Program-made: the position numbers and the translations under genes
Source of the DNA: Baffinella frigidus
Taxonomy: Eukaryota > Cryptophyceae > Cryptomonadales > Baffinellaceae
Assembly: GCA_026770585.1 (NCBI GenBank)
Contig: MU647231.1
Coordinates: 87,843-99,969, forward strand
Reading direction: 5' to 3'
DNA length: 12,127 nucleotides
Part shown: positions 1 to 6,392 of the stretch, one piece after another
Numbering within the stretch: the stretch's first letter is position 1
Layout: each line of letters begins with the position of its first letter
Notes under the pieces: generated by a model
What the model saw: the letters and a program-made list of their open reading frames with translations, nothing else
The model's database searches: none
Told to the model about the DNA's origin: nothing

Positions 1-63
<63 letters not shown>
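1..63. repeat. 63-base G homopolymer at the window edge
   Basis: An uninterrupted run of 63 G. It would encode 21 Gly in frame with the RGG-like residues that follow, so a real glycine tract is possible. A pure GGG run this long is unlike the mixed codons used just after it, and poly-G at a contig edge is a common artefact of two-colour sequencing chemistry. Confidence 0.95.
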
Positions 64-297
64 CGCGGAGGCGGCCGTGGCCCGGCCCCGAAGCTGAACT
101 CAGAGCAGCTGGACAAGGGGCTCGACGACTACTGGAAGGATGATGCGGATGAGGGCAAGAAGGAGGACAAGGAGGACAAGGAGGACAAGGATGAGCAGAC
201 GGAGAAGAAGGAGAAGAAGGAGGAGAAGGAGGAGGCCAAGGACGAGGACAAGGAGGACAAGGAGGACAAGAAAGCTGACAAGAAGGAGGAGGCGTAA
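1..297 (+). CDS. C-terminal fragment of an ALY/REF (THO4)-like mRNA export adaptor
   Basis: Frame 1 is open from the window edge to the TAA at 295-297, giving 98 residues; the start lies outside. Residues 1-21 are Gly from the 63-base G run, followed by an RGGGRG piece (22-27). Next is NSEQLDKGLDDYW (33-45), which matches the C-terminal UAP56-binding motif of ALYREF-type export adaptors (LDxxLDxY). Residues 46-98 are an almost pure Lys/Glu/Asp tail. In ALYREF family members RGG-rich stretches flank an RRM, and this motif recruits the DEAD-box helicase UAP56/Sub2 to load the adaptor on mRNA in the nucleus. The RRM would lie upstream and is not visible. The motif normally sits at the very C-terminus, so the charged tail is unusual. 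Other proteins with this motif (CHTOP, UIF) are alternatives. The open frame and its clean stop are seen; the family call rests on one short motif. Confidence 0.55.
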
Positions 298-598
298 ATG
301 TTGGCTGCTTACAGCCAGCTGCCGCCAGCGGGAGATTTTGAAAGAGTGGAGCTGGGAAGTGGGACAGCCGGGCTGCATCCGAGTGTCGGCGTGGGAAAAT
401 TCACTGCAGCGAGCAGTTGAGAAGTGAGTTGAGAGGGGTGAGGCAAGTGCGTTGAGAGGGGAGAGGAGAGTCGAGAGAGGAGTAGCAAACAGGCAGGCCG
501 GGCAAGACATGGAGGGGAGCGAGGAAGCTCTGGTGCAGCCTCCAGGAAACTGTGTCTTGCGTCGTAAAGTATCAAGAAAAATCTCTGTGTCACGGCAC
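298..598 (+). other. 3' flank of the ALY-like gene, no gene seen
   Basis: Purine-rich sequence after the stop, with GAGAGG-type runs around 420-485. It probably includes the 3' UTR. I see no convincing polyadenylation signal (no TGTAA, no AATAAA), and the small open frames have no family features. It ends at the first family A element. Confidence 0.5.
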
Positions 599-718
599 TA
601 CAGGGGTACCTCGCTCATAAGAAACCGGACCCCCCTAGGACCCTACAGTAGGCCTATGCTAGGGCCCTATGGTGGTCCTAGGGGGGTGGGCGTTTCTTAT
701 GAGCGAGGTACCCCTGTA
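599..718 (+). mobile_element. Family A palindromic MITE-like element, full copy
   Basis: The termini are TACAGGGGTACCTCGCTCAT on the left and its reverse complement ATGAGCGAGGTACCCCTGTA on the right. Both arms continue inward through AAGAAA and a C-run/G-run to CCTAGGACC and GGTCCTAGG. The core (GTAGGCCTATGC, then TAGGGCCCTATGG) is asymmetric, so copies can be oriented; this one sets the forward orientation. There is no coding capacity, as expected of a non-autonomous element. TA flanks both ends and could be either the target duplication (as for Tc1/mariner or PIF-type elements) or the outermost terminal bases. Confidence 0.85.
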
Positions 719-849
719 CAGTCCGCCGCGTGTGTGGGTACGTCGCTCGTAAGGAATGGCACCTTCGGAGATCCCTAAAGTACAGGAGTACCTCGCTCAT
801 AATAATCCGCCCCGCCCCTTGGACCAACATAGGACCCTCGGCACAGCCC
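719..849 (+). repeat. Two decayed left arms of family A
   Basis: GGGTACGTCGCTCGTAAGGA at about 737-756 and TACAGGAGTACCTCGCTCAT at 781-800 are degenerate left termini. The second runs on to CCTTGGACC at 816-824. Neither has a matching right arm, so these are truncated or overwritten copies. Confidence 0.65.
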
Positions 850-970
850 TAGAGGGGCACCTCGCTCATAAGAAACCGCCCCCCCCTAGGACCCTACAGT
901 AGGCATATGCCTATGGCCCTACGGTGGTCCTAGGGGGGGGGCGGTTTCTTATGAGCGAGGCACCCCTGTA
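850..970 (+). mobile_element. Family A element, full copy with CA for TA near both tips
   Basis: Full copy in forward orientation: TAGAGGGGCACCTCGCTCAT on the left, ATGAGCGAGGCACCCCTGTA on the right, and a core with CTACAGTAGGCATATGCC. Each arm has GCAC where other copies have GTAC. Because GTAC is its own complement, the same change in both arms breaks two base pairs of the hairpin instead of preserving them. Confidence 0.8.
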
Positions 971-1020
971 CTGTAGGGTCCTAGGAGGAGGCGCTTTCTT
1001 ATGAGCGAGGTATCCCTGTA
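971..1020 (+). mobile_element. Family A, right half only
   Basis: CTGTAGGGTCCTAGG, a G-run and CTTTCTTATGAGCGAGG followed by TATCCCTGTA form a right arm with no left arm. It abuts the previous full copy directly, so it is a truncated or nested remnant. Confidence 0.7.
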
Positions 1021-1054
1021 CAGGGGACCTCGCTCATAAGAAAGCGCCCCCCCC
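1021..1054 (+). mobile_element. Family A, left arm only
   Basis: CAGGGGACCTCGCTCATAAG (one TA pair lost) followed by AAAGCG and a C-run. It is cut off exactly where the next full element begins, as expected if that element inserted next to or into the C-run. Confidence 0.7.
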
Positions 1055-1175
1055 TACAGGGGTACCTCGCTCATAAGAAACCGCCCCCCTCCTGAGACCA
1101 CCCTAGGACCCTACGCGTGGTCCTACTGTAGGGTCCTAGGGGGGGGCGTTTTCTTATGAGCGAGGTACACCTGTA
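1055..1175 (+). mobile_element. Family A element, full copy with a rearranged core
   Basis: Left terminus TACAGGGGTACCTCGCTCAT and right terminus ATGAGCGAGGTACACCTGTA are intact. The core reads GAGACCACCCTAGGACCCTA, then CGCGTGGTCCTACTGTAGGG. It has lost the usual GGCCTATGC block and contains two short inverted segments. Confidence 0.8.
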
Positions 1176-1256
1176 GGACCCTACAGTAGGGCTATGCCTA
1201 GGGCCCTATGGTGATCCTAGGGGGATTCGTTTTCTTATGAGCGAGGTACCCCTGTA
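1176..1256 (+). mobile_element. Family A, core plus right arm
   Basis: Begins at GGACCCTACAGTAGGGCTAT and runs through TAGGGCCCTATGGTGATCC to the right terminus ATGAGCGAGGTACCCCTGTA. The left arm is missing; the fragment is joined directly to the right tip of the preceding copy. Confidence 0.75.
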
Positions 1257-1265
1257 CAGTAGACC

Positions 1266-1350
1266 TAGAGGGGTATCTGGGCAATAACAAACCAGAACTT
1301 AAGAACACGGACTGGATTTGGAACCCCCGTTTTCTTAATTTAGTACCAGA
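1266..1350 (+). repeat. Repeat family E, copy 1
   Basis: TAGAGGGGTATCTGGGCAAT, then AACAAACC, AAGAACACGGACTGGATTTG and CCCGTTTTCTTAATTTAG. The same order of blocks occurs at 3608-3690. The first 20 bases resemble a diverged family A tip (GGGTACCT), so E may be an older derivative. Confidence 0.55.
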
Positions 1351-1654
1351 GGGTTGACTAAATCTTGCGTTTAGTCAACCCTATGGGCCTTTCTACAGAA
1401 CCAGTTCCGGCCGGACCTACATGGGTTGGGTCGAGGAGCTCATTCGTAGATTACTCCCAACTCCTCAAGAGTGAGGTGGGCTGTGATTTGGAACCCCCGT
1501 TTTCTTAATTTAGTACCAGAGGGTTGACTAAATCTTGCGTTTAGTCAACCCTATGGGCCTTTCTACAGAACCAGTTCCGGCCGGACCTACATGGGTTGGG
1601 TCGAGGAGCTCATTCGTAGATTACTCCCAACTCCTCAAGAGTGAGGTGGGCTGT
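1315..1654 (+). repeat. Exact 170-bp tandem duplication
   Basis: Positions 1315-1484 and 1485-1654 read identically base for base, starting at GATTTGGAACCCCCG and ending at GGTGGGCTGT. Each unit contains a hairpin (first at 1351-1381, second at 1521-1551) with a 12-bp perfect stem GGGTTGACTAAA and a 7-base loop. Each also holds a family C segment (CTTTCTACAGAACCAG). Identity implies a very recent duplication or an assembly artefact. Confidence 0.95.
1385..1441 (+). repeat. Dispersed repeat family C, copy 1 (also at 1555-1611)
   Basis: GGGCCTTTCTACAGAACCAG, then TTCCGG, CCTACATGGGTTGGG and GAGGAGCTC form a diverged version of the family C order. That order is CTTTCTACAGAACAAGTTCC, GTGTCCGCCTATGTTGGGAG, CTCGAAGA. 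The second occurrence comes from the 170-bp duplication. Confidence 0.6.
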
Positions 1655-2019
1655 GACCTTCGATGTGAGTGTAAAAAAAGCACCAAAGCACCAAAGCACC
1701 GGTGTCCGCATATGTTGGGAGCTCGAAGAACCTCACGGACCTGAAGGACGTGTCGTTGGGCTATGTCGGGAAAAATCAAACCCCAAAGGACCTAGTCAAC
1801 CCTCCAGTACTGATTTAATAAAACAGACACCGACCGATTTCGGATCACCCGTGTTCTTAATCCTTACGTATGACCCCGCTAGAGGGGAGGCGTCTCACAA
1901 GGCCCGGAGGCAACACAAGCTGAGACCAAACCTGAGTTCATTGACCGTTCACATCACTCAACTAGAGGCTCGCGACCTGGTCCGTGATTACGTGGCGTAC
2001 CACAGTTCATGTAGGGCCC
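1655..2019 (+). other. Repeat-derived intergenic sequence with family C copy 2
   Basis: GGTGTCCGCATATGTTGGGA at 1701-1720, followed by GCTCGAAGAACCTCACGGAC and CTGAAGGA, is family C. At about 1820-1860 ACAGACACCGACCGATTTCG and GTGTTCTTAAT belong to the ACCGACCGGATT motif set seen at 3640-3810. Small open frames here have no recognisable domain. The remainder (1860-2019) is unassigned. Confidence 0.5.
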
Positions 2020-2132
2020 TGCAGGGGTACCTCGCTCACAGGAAACTGCCTCCCCCGTAGGACCACAGCAGGGCCTGTTGATGGGCCCTGCTGTGGTCCT
2101 ACGGGGGGGGGCAGTTTCTTGTGAGCGAGGTA
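2020..2132 (+). mobile_element. Family A subtype with a nearly perfect 50-bp hairpin
   Basis: The left arm starts GCAGGGGTACCTCGCTCACA and continues GGAAACTG, a C-run and GTAGGACCACAGCAGGGCC. The right arm repeats all of this in reverse complement (GGCCCTGCTGTGGTCCTAC, G-run, CAGTTTCTTGTGAGCGAGGT). Only a G/A change and a C-run difference separate the arms. The right tip stops after GAGGTA and lacks CCCCTGTA. Relative to other copies both arms share CTCAC for CTCAT, ACTGCC for ACCGCC and GTAGGACC for CTAGGACC. The asymmetric core is replaced by a symmetrical one. Confidence 0.85.
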
Positions 2133-2144
2133 CAGCACTTACTC

Positions 2145-2236
2145 GAAATTAAGGCCACACCATTGTGAGGGGTGTGGTGTGCGGACCTTAAATAATTAAG
2201 GTCCACAGAAAACGAGTGTGTGGACCACTCGTTTTC
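2145..2236 (+). repeat. Family D palindromic repeat, copy 1
   Basis: Adjacent hairpins. GGACCTTAA at 2183-2191 pairs with TTAAGGTCC at 2196-2204. GAAAACGAGTG at 2208-2218 pairs perfectly with CACTCGTTTTC at 2226-2236. The stretch 2172-2207 matches 3517-3552 at all but three of 36 positions by eye. Confidence 0.7.
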
Positions 2237-2447
2237 ATTCCGTTTCATTACTGGTCGCGGGTAGGCCAGATCTTGCTGGCGGGACCAGGTAAGTGCTCCG
2301 GCCTGATTCGCTCCTGCACCTGGGAGAGGTTGGTCCTCGGGGTCTGGGTTTTTCGCTTTGGCGCCCCCGCCTATGGCCGGCGCCAGTTCCCAGCCTGGCG
2401 AATTCCAAAGTTCGCTCCTGACGCATAGCAAAGATAACAGCCATAAT
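2237..2447. other. Intergenic sequence, nothing recognised
   Basis: More GC-rich than its surroundings, with a chance-like consensus donor (CAG then GTAAGT) near 2286-2293. No coding frame on either strand reads like a protein family, and no repeat of the neighbouring families is visible. Confidence 0.4.
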
Positions 2448-2448
2448 G

Positions 2449-2552
2449 TATCCCTTAAGTGACCAGTAGGCTCATACGCCCTACCGTAGGGCCCTAGGAC
2501 CTGCCTAGGGCTTCCACGGGCGATCATTCGCCCGTTGGTCACTTAAGGGATA
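2449..2552 (+). mobile_element. Family B palindromic MITE-like element, copy 1
   Basis: The terminal inverted repeats TATCCCTTAAGTGACCA and TGGTCACTTAAGGGATA are perfect over 17 bp, with one extra matching base outside (G at 2448, C at 2553). Inside comes GTAGGCTCATACGCCCTACC, then GTAGGGCCCTAGGACC. Next to the right terminus is a hairpin ACGGGCGA-TCAT-TCGCCCGT. There is no coding capacity. A TA target duplication is possible. Confidence 0.85.
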
Positions 2553-2681
2553 CACGTTCAGAGAGAGGTTGGCGTCACGCGAGTCTCTAGAACTTTACAA
2601 ACCCCTACCTCTACTTTCGTTATCCTTCCCAGTGTCGGCTAGCTTCCCACAGCACGGAGGTGGCGCTCTCCAGAGCCCTAC
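2553..2681. other. Spacer between family B and family A elements
   Basis: Unassigned sequence with no open frame of note and no repeat match that I can see. Confidence 0.35.
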
Positions 2682-2802
2682 TACAGGGGTACCTCGATTA
2701 CAAGAAAACGTCACCCCCCTAGGACGACCATAGGGCCCTAGGCATAGGCCTACTGTAGGGTCCTACGGGGAGGCGTTTTTTTATAATCGAGGTACCCCTG
2801 TA
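2682..2802 (-). mobile_element. Family A element, subtype with CTCGATTA arms
   Basis: Full copy in the opposite orientation (core reads CATAGGGCCCTAGGCATAGG, then CCTACTGTAGGGTCC). The tips TACAGGGGTACCTCG and CGAGGTACCCCTGTA are canonical. Just inside them both arms carry CGATTA(C/T)AAG instead of CGCTCATAAG, so the altered bases still pair across the hairpin. Confidence 0.85.
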
Positions 2803-2832
2803 TGCACGTGCGAGCTAGCACCTCACAGCACG

Positions 2833-2850
2833 TACAGGGGTACCCCTGTG
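2833..2850. repeat. Two family A tips joined head to head
   Basis: TACAGGGGTACCCCTGTG is a near-perfect palindrome made of the outermost bases of the left and right tips fused at the shared GTAC. It may be the end product of an internal deletion or a failed excision. Confidence 0.6.
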
Positions 2851-3455
2851 GGTGGCACGCTACGGACCTCGGAACCTCGTACCGGGTACCTCCATTTGCG
2901 GCATCCTTCCGCCAGCCAAAGTTAACTGTGGGCCTTGAAATACGGGTCGGAAAAAGTGTCTCTTCGATTTTTCATGTCGAAAAAGTGCCTTTTTGACCTT
3001 TTTCGACCCGAAAAATGGTGTCAAGCTACTGTCAGGGGCTCCATGCCCAACAGAGTTTGCAACAGAGCTTGAGCCTGGCCTCCTCTCACTGTAGCTCGGC
3101 TTGACGATGTCAAGGAGCGTCAGGAACTCTAGAGGAACGCTCAGAGCTCAGCTGAGAAAGGCAGAGGACTCCACAGAGAAGGAAGATCTAGAGAAGCAGC
3201 GACGAAAGGAGAAGCAGTTCAGCGGATCAGGCCCCAACGACCAGCAGTCAAGAGTATGGCATTGTACTTACAGAAATCTGACGGGAGTTCTACCCCGGAA
3301 ATAGATGCGGAAATCCTCAGGTTGTGAGTACTCCAGCACCAAACGAGACCACCTCCTTGACAAATGGGAAATGGTGTGGCACTTTTTGGACCCCAAAAAA
3401 TGCCAGCTCCTTTCTCCGGGGGGGCAAGCGATGCCGGGCCAATTTTTTTTCGCTG
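2851..3455. other. Intergenic sequence with one imperfect inverted repeat
   Basis: CGGGTCGGAAAAAG at 2943-2956 pairs with CTTTTTCGACCCG at 2998-3010 (one bulge). An open frame at 3101-3304 (+) has a Lys/Glu-rich middle but matches no family I know, and it lies among repeats, so I do not call it a gene. Nothing else is recognised. Confidence 0.4.
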
Positions 3456-3552
3456 TTTTAAGGTCCGCAAAAAAAGTGTGTGCGGACCTTAAAATATTAT
3501 GGTCCTCAGGAAACGGGTGTGGTGTGCGAACCTTGAATAATTCAGGTCCACA
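3456..3552 (+). repeat. Family D palindromic repeat, copy 2
   Basis: TTTTAAGGTCCGCA at 3456-3469 pairs perfectly over 14 bp with TGCGGACCTTAAAA at 3481-3494 across an 11-base loop. It is followed by GGTCCTCAGGAAACGGGTGT and, at 3517-3552, the 36-base segment shared with 2172-2207. Confidence 0.7.
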
Positions 3553-3607
3553 TCTCAGTTTACGGCGTGTGACCTTCTATTGTGTAATCTTAAGGGCTGT
3601 ACCCCTG

Positions 3608-3810
3608 TACACGGGTACCTGGGCTACAAGAAACCGCTTCTCAAGAACACACACCGGATCTGACCCCTGTGTTTCTTAATCTTTTTAAAAAGGCACCGAC
3701 CAGATTTTCCCTACGTTTTCTTATCTTAAGAAAATGTCGACCGACCGGATTCTCGGGTTTTTTAATGAAATGAAAAAACAGCGACCGACCGGATTCTGTG
3801 TGTGCCAAGA
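3608..3810 (+). repeat. Family E copy 2 and degenerate ACCGACCGGATT repeats
   Basis: TACACGGGTACCTGGGCTAC, then AAGAAACCGC, AAGAACACACACCGGATCTG and TGTTTCTTAATC repeat the family E order seen at 1266-1350. Further versions follow: GGCACCGACCAGATTTTCCC near 3691, TCGACCGACCGGATTCTCGG near 3737 and GCGACCGACCGGATTCTGTG near 3781. Several are followed by a T-rich segment (TTTCTTAAT or similar). The array is degenerate, with unequal spacing. Confidence 0.55.
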
Positions 3811-4419
3811 AAAACTTTGGACCCCACATCGCCTACCCTCCCGGAGAATGGAGCAGGGAAATTTTCGGGTCAACATTTTCCGCAGAAACGGGTTCCCGAG
3901 TGGTGCATCTTTCAAATTTTAGTGATTTTTAGGCACTTGTAGGGCGGTTCACGTGTGTGCACCCTACACGTGTACCTTTGGGAGGAGGGTTTGCGGTTGA
4001 AATTGGCTGACAATCGTGTGGTTGTTAAGTTTGAAATACCTAAAGCACGTGTTATTACTAGAAGCCGATCACAGATTAGCCTACTCGGCCAATTTAGTGA
4101 TTTGTGTGTACCTGCAGGGCGGTTCTCTTGTAAACCACAAGAACACGCCGATATCGAATTCTGAGCCCAAAATAGACTTCTTTTCGTGTTTTGGAAGTGG
4201 TTTCACCCACTAAGAGACCTCTAACTATTTGTTTCGCGAGTCTAGTGCAGAAATCCACGAACAACGCATCAAGTCAACAAGAGTATGTGAGCAGTATGTC
4301 GGATGGTAAATATTTTTGAGTGTCACAGTTCCTATCAACAAATCTTCTCCAAACTTGGGACACCTTCAGGAGCAATTTAGGACCTTCGTCAAAAAACATT
4401 GAGAGTCCGTCTGTCATGG
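3811..4419. other. AT-richer intergenic sequence, no gene seen
   Basis: Compositionally closer to AT than the gene-bearing right half. GTAGGGCGGTTCACGTG near 3940 and GCAGGGCGGTTCTCTTG near 4111 may be related fragments. Small open frames have no protein-family character. Confidence 0.4.
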
Positions 4420-4480
4420 CGTTTCTACAAAACAAGTTCTAGTGTCCGCCTATATTGGGAGCTCGAAGAATCTAGGCAGG
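4420..4480 (+). repeat. Dispersed repeat family C, copy 3
   Basis: CGTTTCTACAAAACAAGTTC, then GTGTCCGCCTATATTGGGAG and CTCGAAGAATC. It runs directly into a truncated family B element, so one repeat inserted in or beside the other. Confidence 0.65.
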
Positions 4481-4531
4481 TCCTAGGGCCCTACCGTAGG
4501 GCATATGAGCCTACTGGTCACTTGAGGGATA
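4478..4531 (-). mobile_element. Family B element, truncated copy
   Basis: AGGTCCTAGGGCCCTACCGT, then AGGGCATATGAGCCTAC and the terminus TGGTCACTTGAGGGATA. The opposite terminus and the subterminal hairpin are missing. Adjacent GTAGGGC and GAGCCTAC blocks identify the family. Confidence 0.7.
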
Positions 4532-4975
4532 GACCTTTTGGGGGGCGAGAAAAGGATTTGGGAGTCGGAATATGTTACCCCAAGTCCTTCAGGTCGTTTT
4601 GAAGGCGAGCTCACGCTGAACACTTTGATCTAAAAATCCCCAAAATAACCAACCTCTGTTTGAACTAAGGCAAGTTGAAAAGCAGCCTTTTCCCGTCAGC
4701 TGAATCATTCTCAAAGGAATTATGGGCCTTTCTTACCACACAGATCTCGGTACGATTTGAGCTGGAATCAGCCAACTGCTTTCAAAAAAAGCGATTCAGC
4801 CGCGATTTGTGTAGCAAACAAGGGTTTCGATTCCAGGCAAAAACCTCTTGTTCCAGCAAGCTTTTCAGTTCTCAACGGCATTTTAAAACGATTCTCTGGT
4901 ACATATCATTCGACTTTGTGTGGTAAAGACCGTCCACAATTTTCGAAAGGTCCATATTTTGCTGACACGCCTCGT
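4532..4975. other. AT-richer intergenic sequence, no gene seen
   Basis: Open frames of 75-83 codons on the + strand here are short, overlap each other and have no conserved motif. ATGGGCCTTTCTTACCACAC near 4721 may be a faint family C trace. Nothing else is recognised. Confidence 0.4.
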
Positions 4976-5025
4976 GAACCCTAAACCCTAAACCCTAAAC
5001 AAAACCCTAAACCCCAAACCCTGAA
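4976..5025 (+). repeat. Interstitial telomere-like repeats
   Basis: CCCTAAA units with small changes (ACCCTAAACCCTAAACCCTA, then ACAAAACCCTAAACCCC). This is the plant-type telomere heptamer, C-rich strand on +. Degeneracy suggests an old interstitial tract and not a chromosome end. Confidence 0.85.
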
Positions 5026-5658
5026 CTTTGCACCGCTGACCCTCTGCTTAACCCAAAACCCCTACACATCCGCATTTATGTCCTTTAATTTTTGGCGTCT
5101 AACTCATTTCACGTCACCCCCCCACACAATCCCTCTTACCTTGTGGGGTATTCGTGATTGAAGCTCTTAAACTTCAACCATGGGATACCATGAGCCTCAA
5201 AGGAGGCTGACTTGGGTTCGGTGCGTGTAAGTGAGCATGGGAGCGATATTGCATACCTTCACCCACCCCAACAGAGCCACCCTGTATCCCCTCTTCACGA
5301 GCCTCTGCACTGGAGAGCTGAAAGCAATCCGAACGCGATCCGAAAGCAAAAATGCTTTCTTTGCAGTCCTTTCTACGGAAGGGCGTGTCGTTGGCATATG
5401 TTGGGAGAAATTAAAACCTTCAGGACCTAAAGGACCTAAACCCTCAACCTTTGACCCTGACGTTAAATCTTCACTAATTTAAACCCCACACCATACTAAT
5501 CCTAAATTATAAACACTGAACCCTAAACCCTAAAACACCCTGACCCTGACCCTGAACCCTCTGTCACAGGTGTCTCTCAGAGAGATGAACCCCATATCTT
5601 GCTGCTTGACGCCCCACACCTTGACCCTAAACCCTAAAACCTCCCTTACAGGTGGTCA
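5026..5658 (+). repeat. Intergenic region with family C copy 4 and scattered telomere-like tracts
   Basis: Family C lies at about 5368-5442 (CCTTTCTACGGAAGGGCGTG, then GGCATATGTTGGGAG and AGGACCTAAAGGACCTAAAC). Its last bases grade into CCCTCAACC telomere-like units. Further CCCTAAA-type tracts are at 5516-5562 (with CCCTGA variants) and 5622-5640. The rest, 5026-5367, shows no gene; short open frames on either strand do not resemble proteins. Confidence 0.6.
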
Positions 5659-5781
5659 TACAGGGGTTCCTCGCTCATAAGAAAGCGCAACCCCCCTAGG
5701 ACCACCGTAGGGCCCTGGGTATGGGCCTACTGTAGGGTCCTCTAGGGGGAGGCGGTTTTTAATGAGCGAGGTACCCCTGTA
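5659..5781 (-). mobile_element. Family A element, full copy
   Basis: Tips TACAGGGGTTCCTCGCTCAT and ATGAGCGAGGTACCCCTGTA. The core is in reverse orientation (ACCACCGTAGGGCCCTGGGT, then ATGGGCCTACTGTAGGGTCC). The arms differ in several places, so this copy has decayed more than the one at 2020-2132. Confidence 0.85.
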
Positions 5782-5841
5782 GATGCGAACGAGGAGAACG
5801 AGGCGATGCTGGGGTACCTGGTGAAGAGACGGGTGAGGCGG

Positions 5842-5922
5842 GGATCCTTTAGGTCCTTCAGGCTCTTCGAGCTCCCAACATAGGCGGACACCGGAACTTG
5901 TTCTGTAGAAAGGCCTTGCTTC
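5842..5922 (-). repeat. Dispersed repeat family C, copy 5
   Basis: Read on the minus strand: GGCCTTTCTACAGAACAAGT, TCCGGTGTCCGCCTATGTTG, GGAGCTCGAAGAGCCTGAAG, GACCTAAAGGATCC. It is the most complete copy in the window and a useful reference for the family. It sits between two family A elements. Confidence 0.7.
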
Positions 5923-5949
5923 CGGGGAGCGAGGATGGGAGCGAGCATG

Positions 5950-6072
5950 TACAGGGGTACCTCGCTCATAAGAAACTGCCCCCCCCCCCTAGGACCACCA
6001 TATGGCCCTAGGCATAGGCCTACTGTAGAGTCCTAGGGTGGGGCGTTTTCTTATGAGCGAGGTACCCCTGTA
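5950..6072 (-). mobile_element. Family A element, full copy
   Basis: Canonical 20-base tips on both sides, TA at both ends and a reverse-orientation core (ACCACCATATGGCCCTAGGC, then ATAGGCCTACTGTAGAGTCC). Just inside the arms are ACTGCC on the left and GGGGCG on the right, so the inner arms are not perfectly matched. Confidence 0.88.
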
Positions 6073-6127
6073 TATCAGGGGAAGAGGCGTGAATGTGTTT
6101 CCTCAATAAAGGACGTTTACTCGCATG

Positions 6128-6197
6128 TACAGGTCTTGTTGTTACATGTAGGGTCCTTTGGGGGGGCGCGCTTTCTGATAAGCGAGGTACCCCTGTA
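6128..6197 (-). mobile_element. Family A, internally deleted copy
   Basis: TACAGG at 6128 may be the remains of one tip. From 6147 the sequence is TGTAGGGTCCTTTGGGG, then CTGATAAGCGAGG and the tip TACCCCTGTA. Only one arm and part of the core survive. Confidence 0.6.
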
Positions 6198-6392
6198 CCC
6201 GAGCCCCGCACGAAGCAGCAAAAAATGTGCATACGACGAGCAGAATGCGGTGCACGCGAAAGCGAAGTCTGTCCGGGAGTGAGGCTGTGCCTCCCTGGCG
6301 AGCTGTACCGATGCACACACAGCAAGTACACCCGCCCGTTGGCAGCCGCGCAGCGATCCAGAAGCCCACCCGCCCGCTGGCAGACGTGCGGC
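6198..6392. other. Intergenic sequence downstream of DAP3
   Basis: No gene or known repeat recognised. Open frames on both strands overlap one another and lack motifs. Confidence 0.35.

Noticed and set aside
2286-2293. Consensus splice donor CAG-GTAAGT (+)
   Set aside because: No coding sequence ends there in any frame, so it is most likely chance.
3101-3304. Open frame with a Lys/Glu-rich stretch (+)
   Set aside because: Short, no family features, within a repeat-rich region, and no splice or neighbour support.
4675-4984. Two overlapping open frames of 75-83 codons (+)
   Set aside because: They overlap in different frames, have no motif, and one runs into the telomere-like tract.
5782-5841. 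Protein-like stretch between two family A elements (ANEENEAMLGYLVKRRVRR, +)
   Set aside because: Only about 20 residues, with no start or splice context; it continues into a family C repeat.
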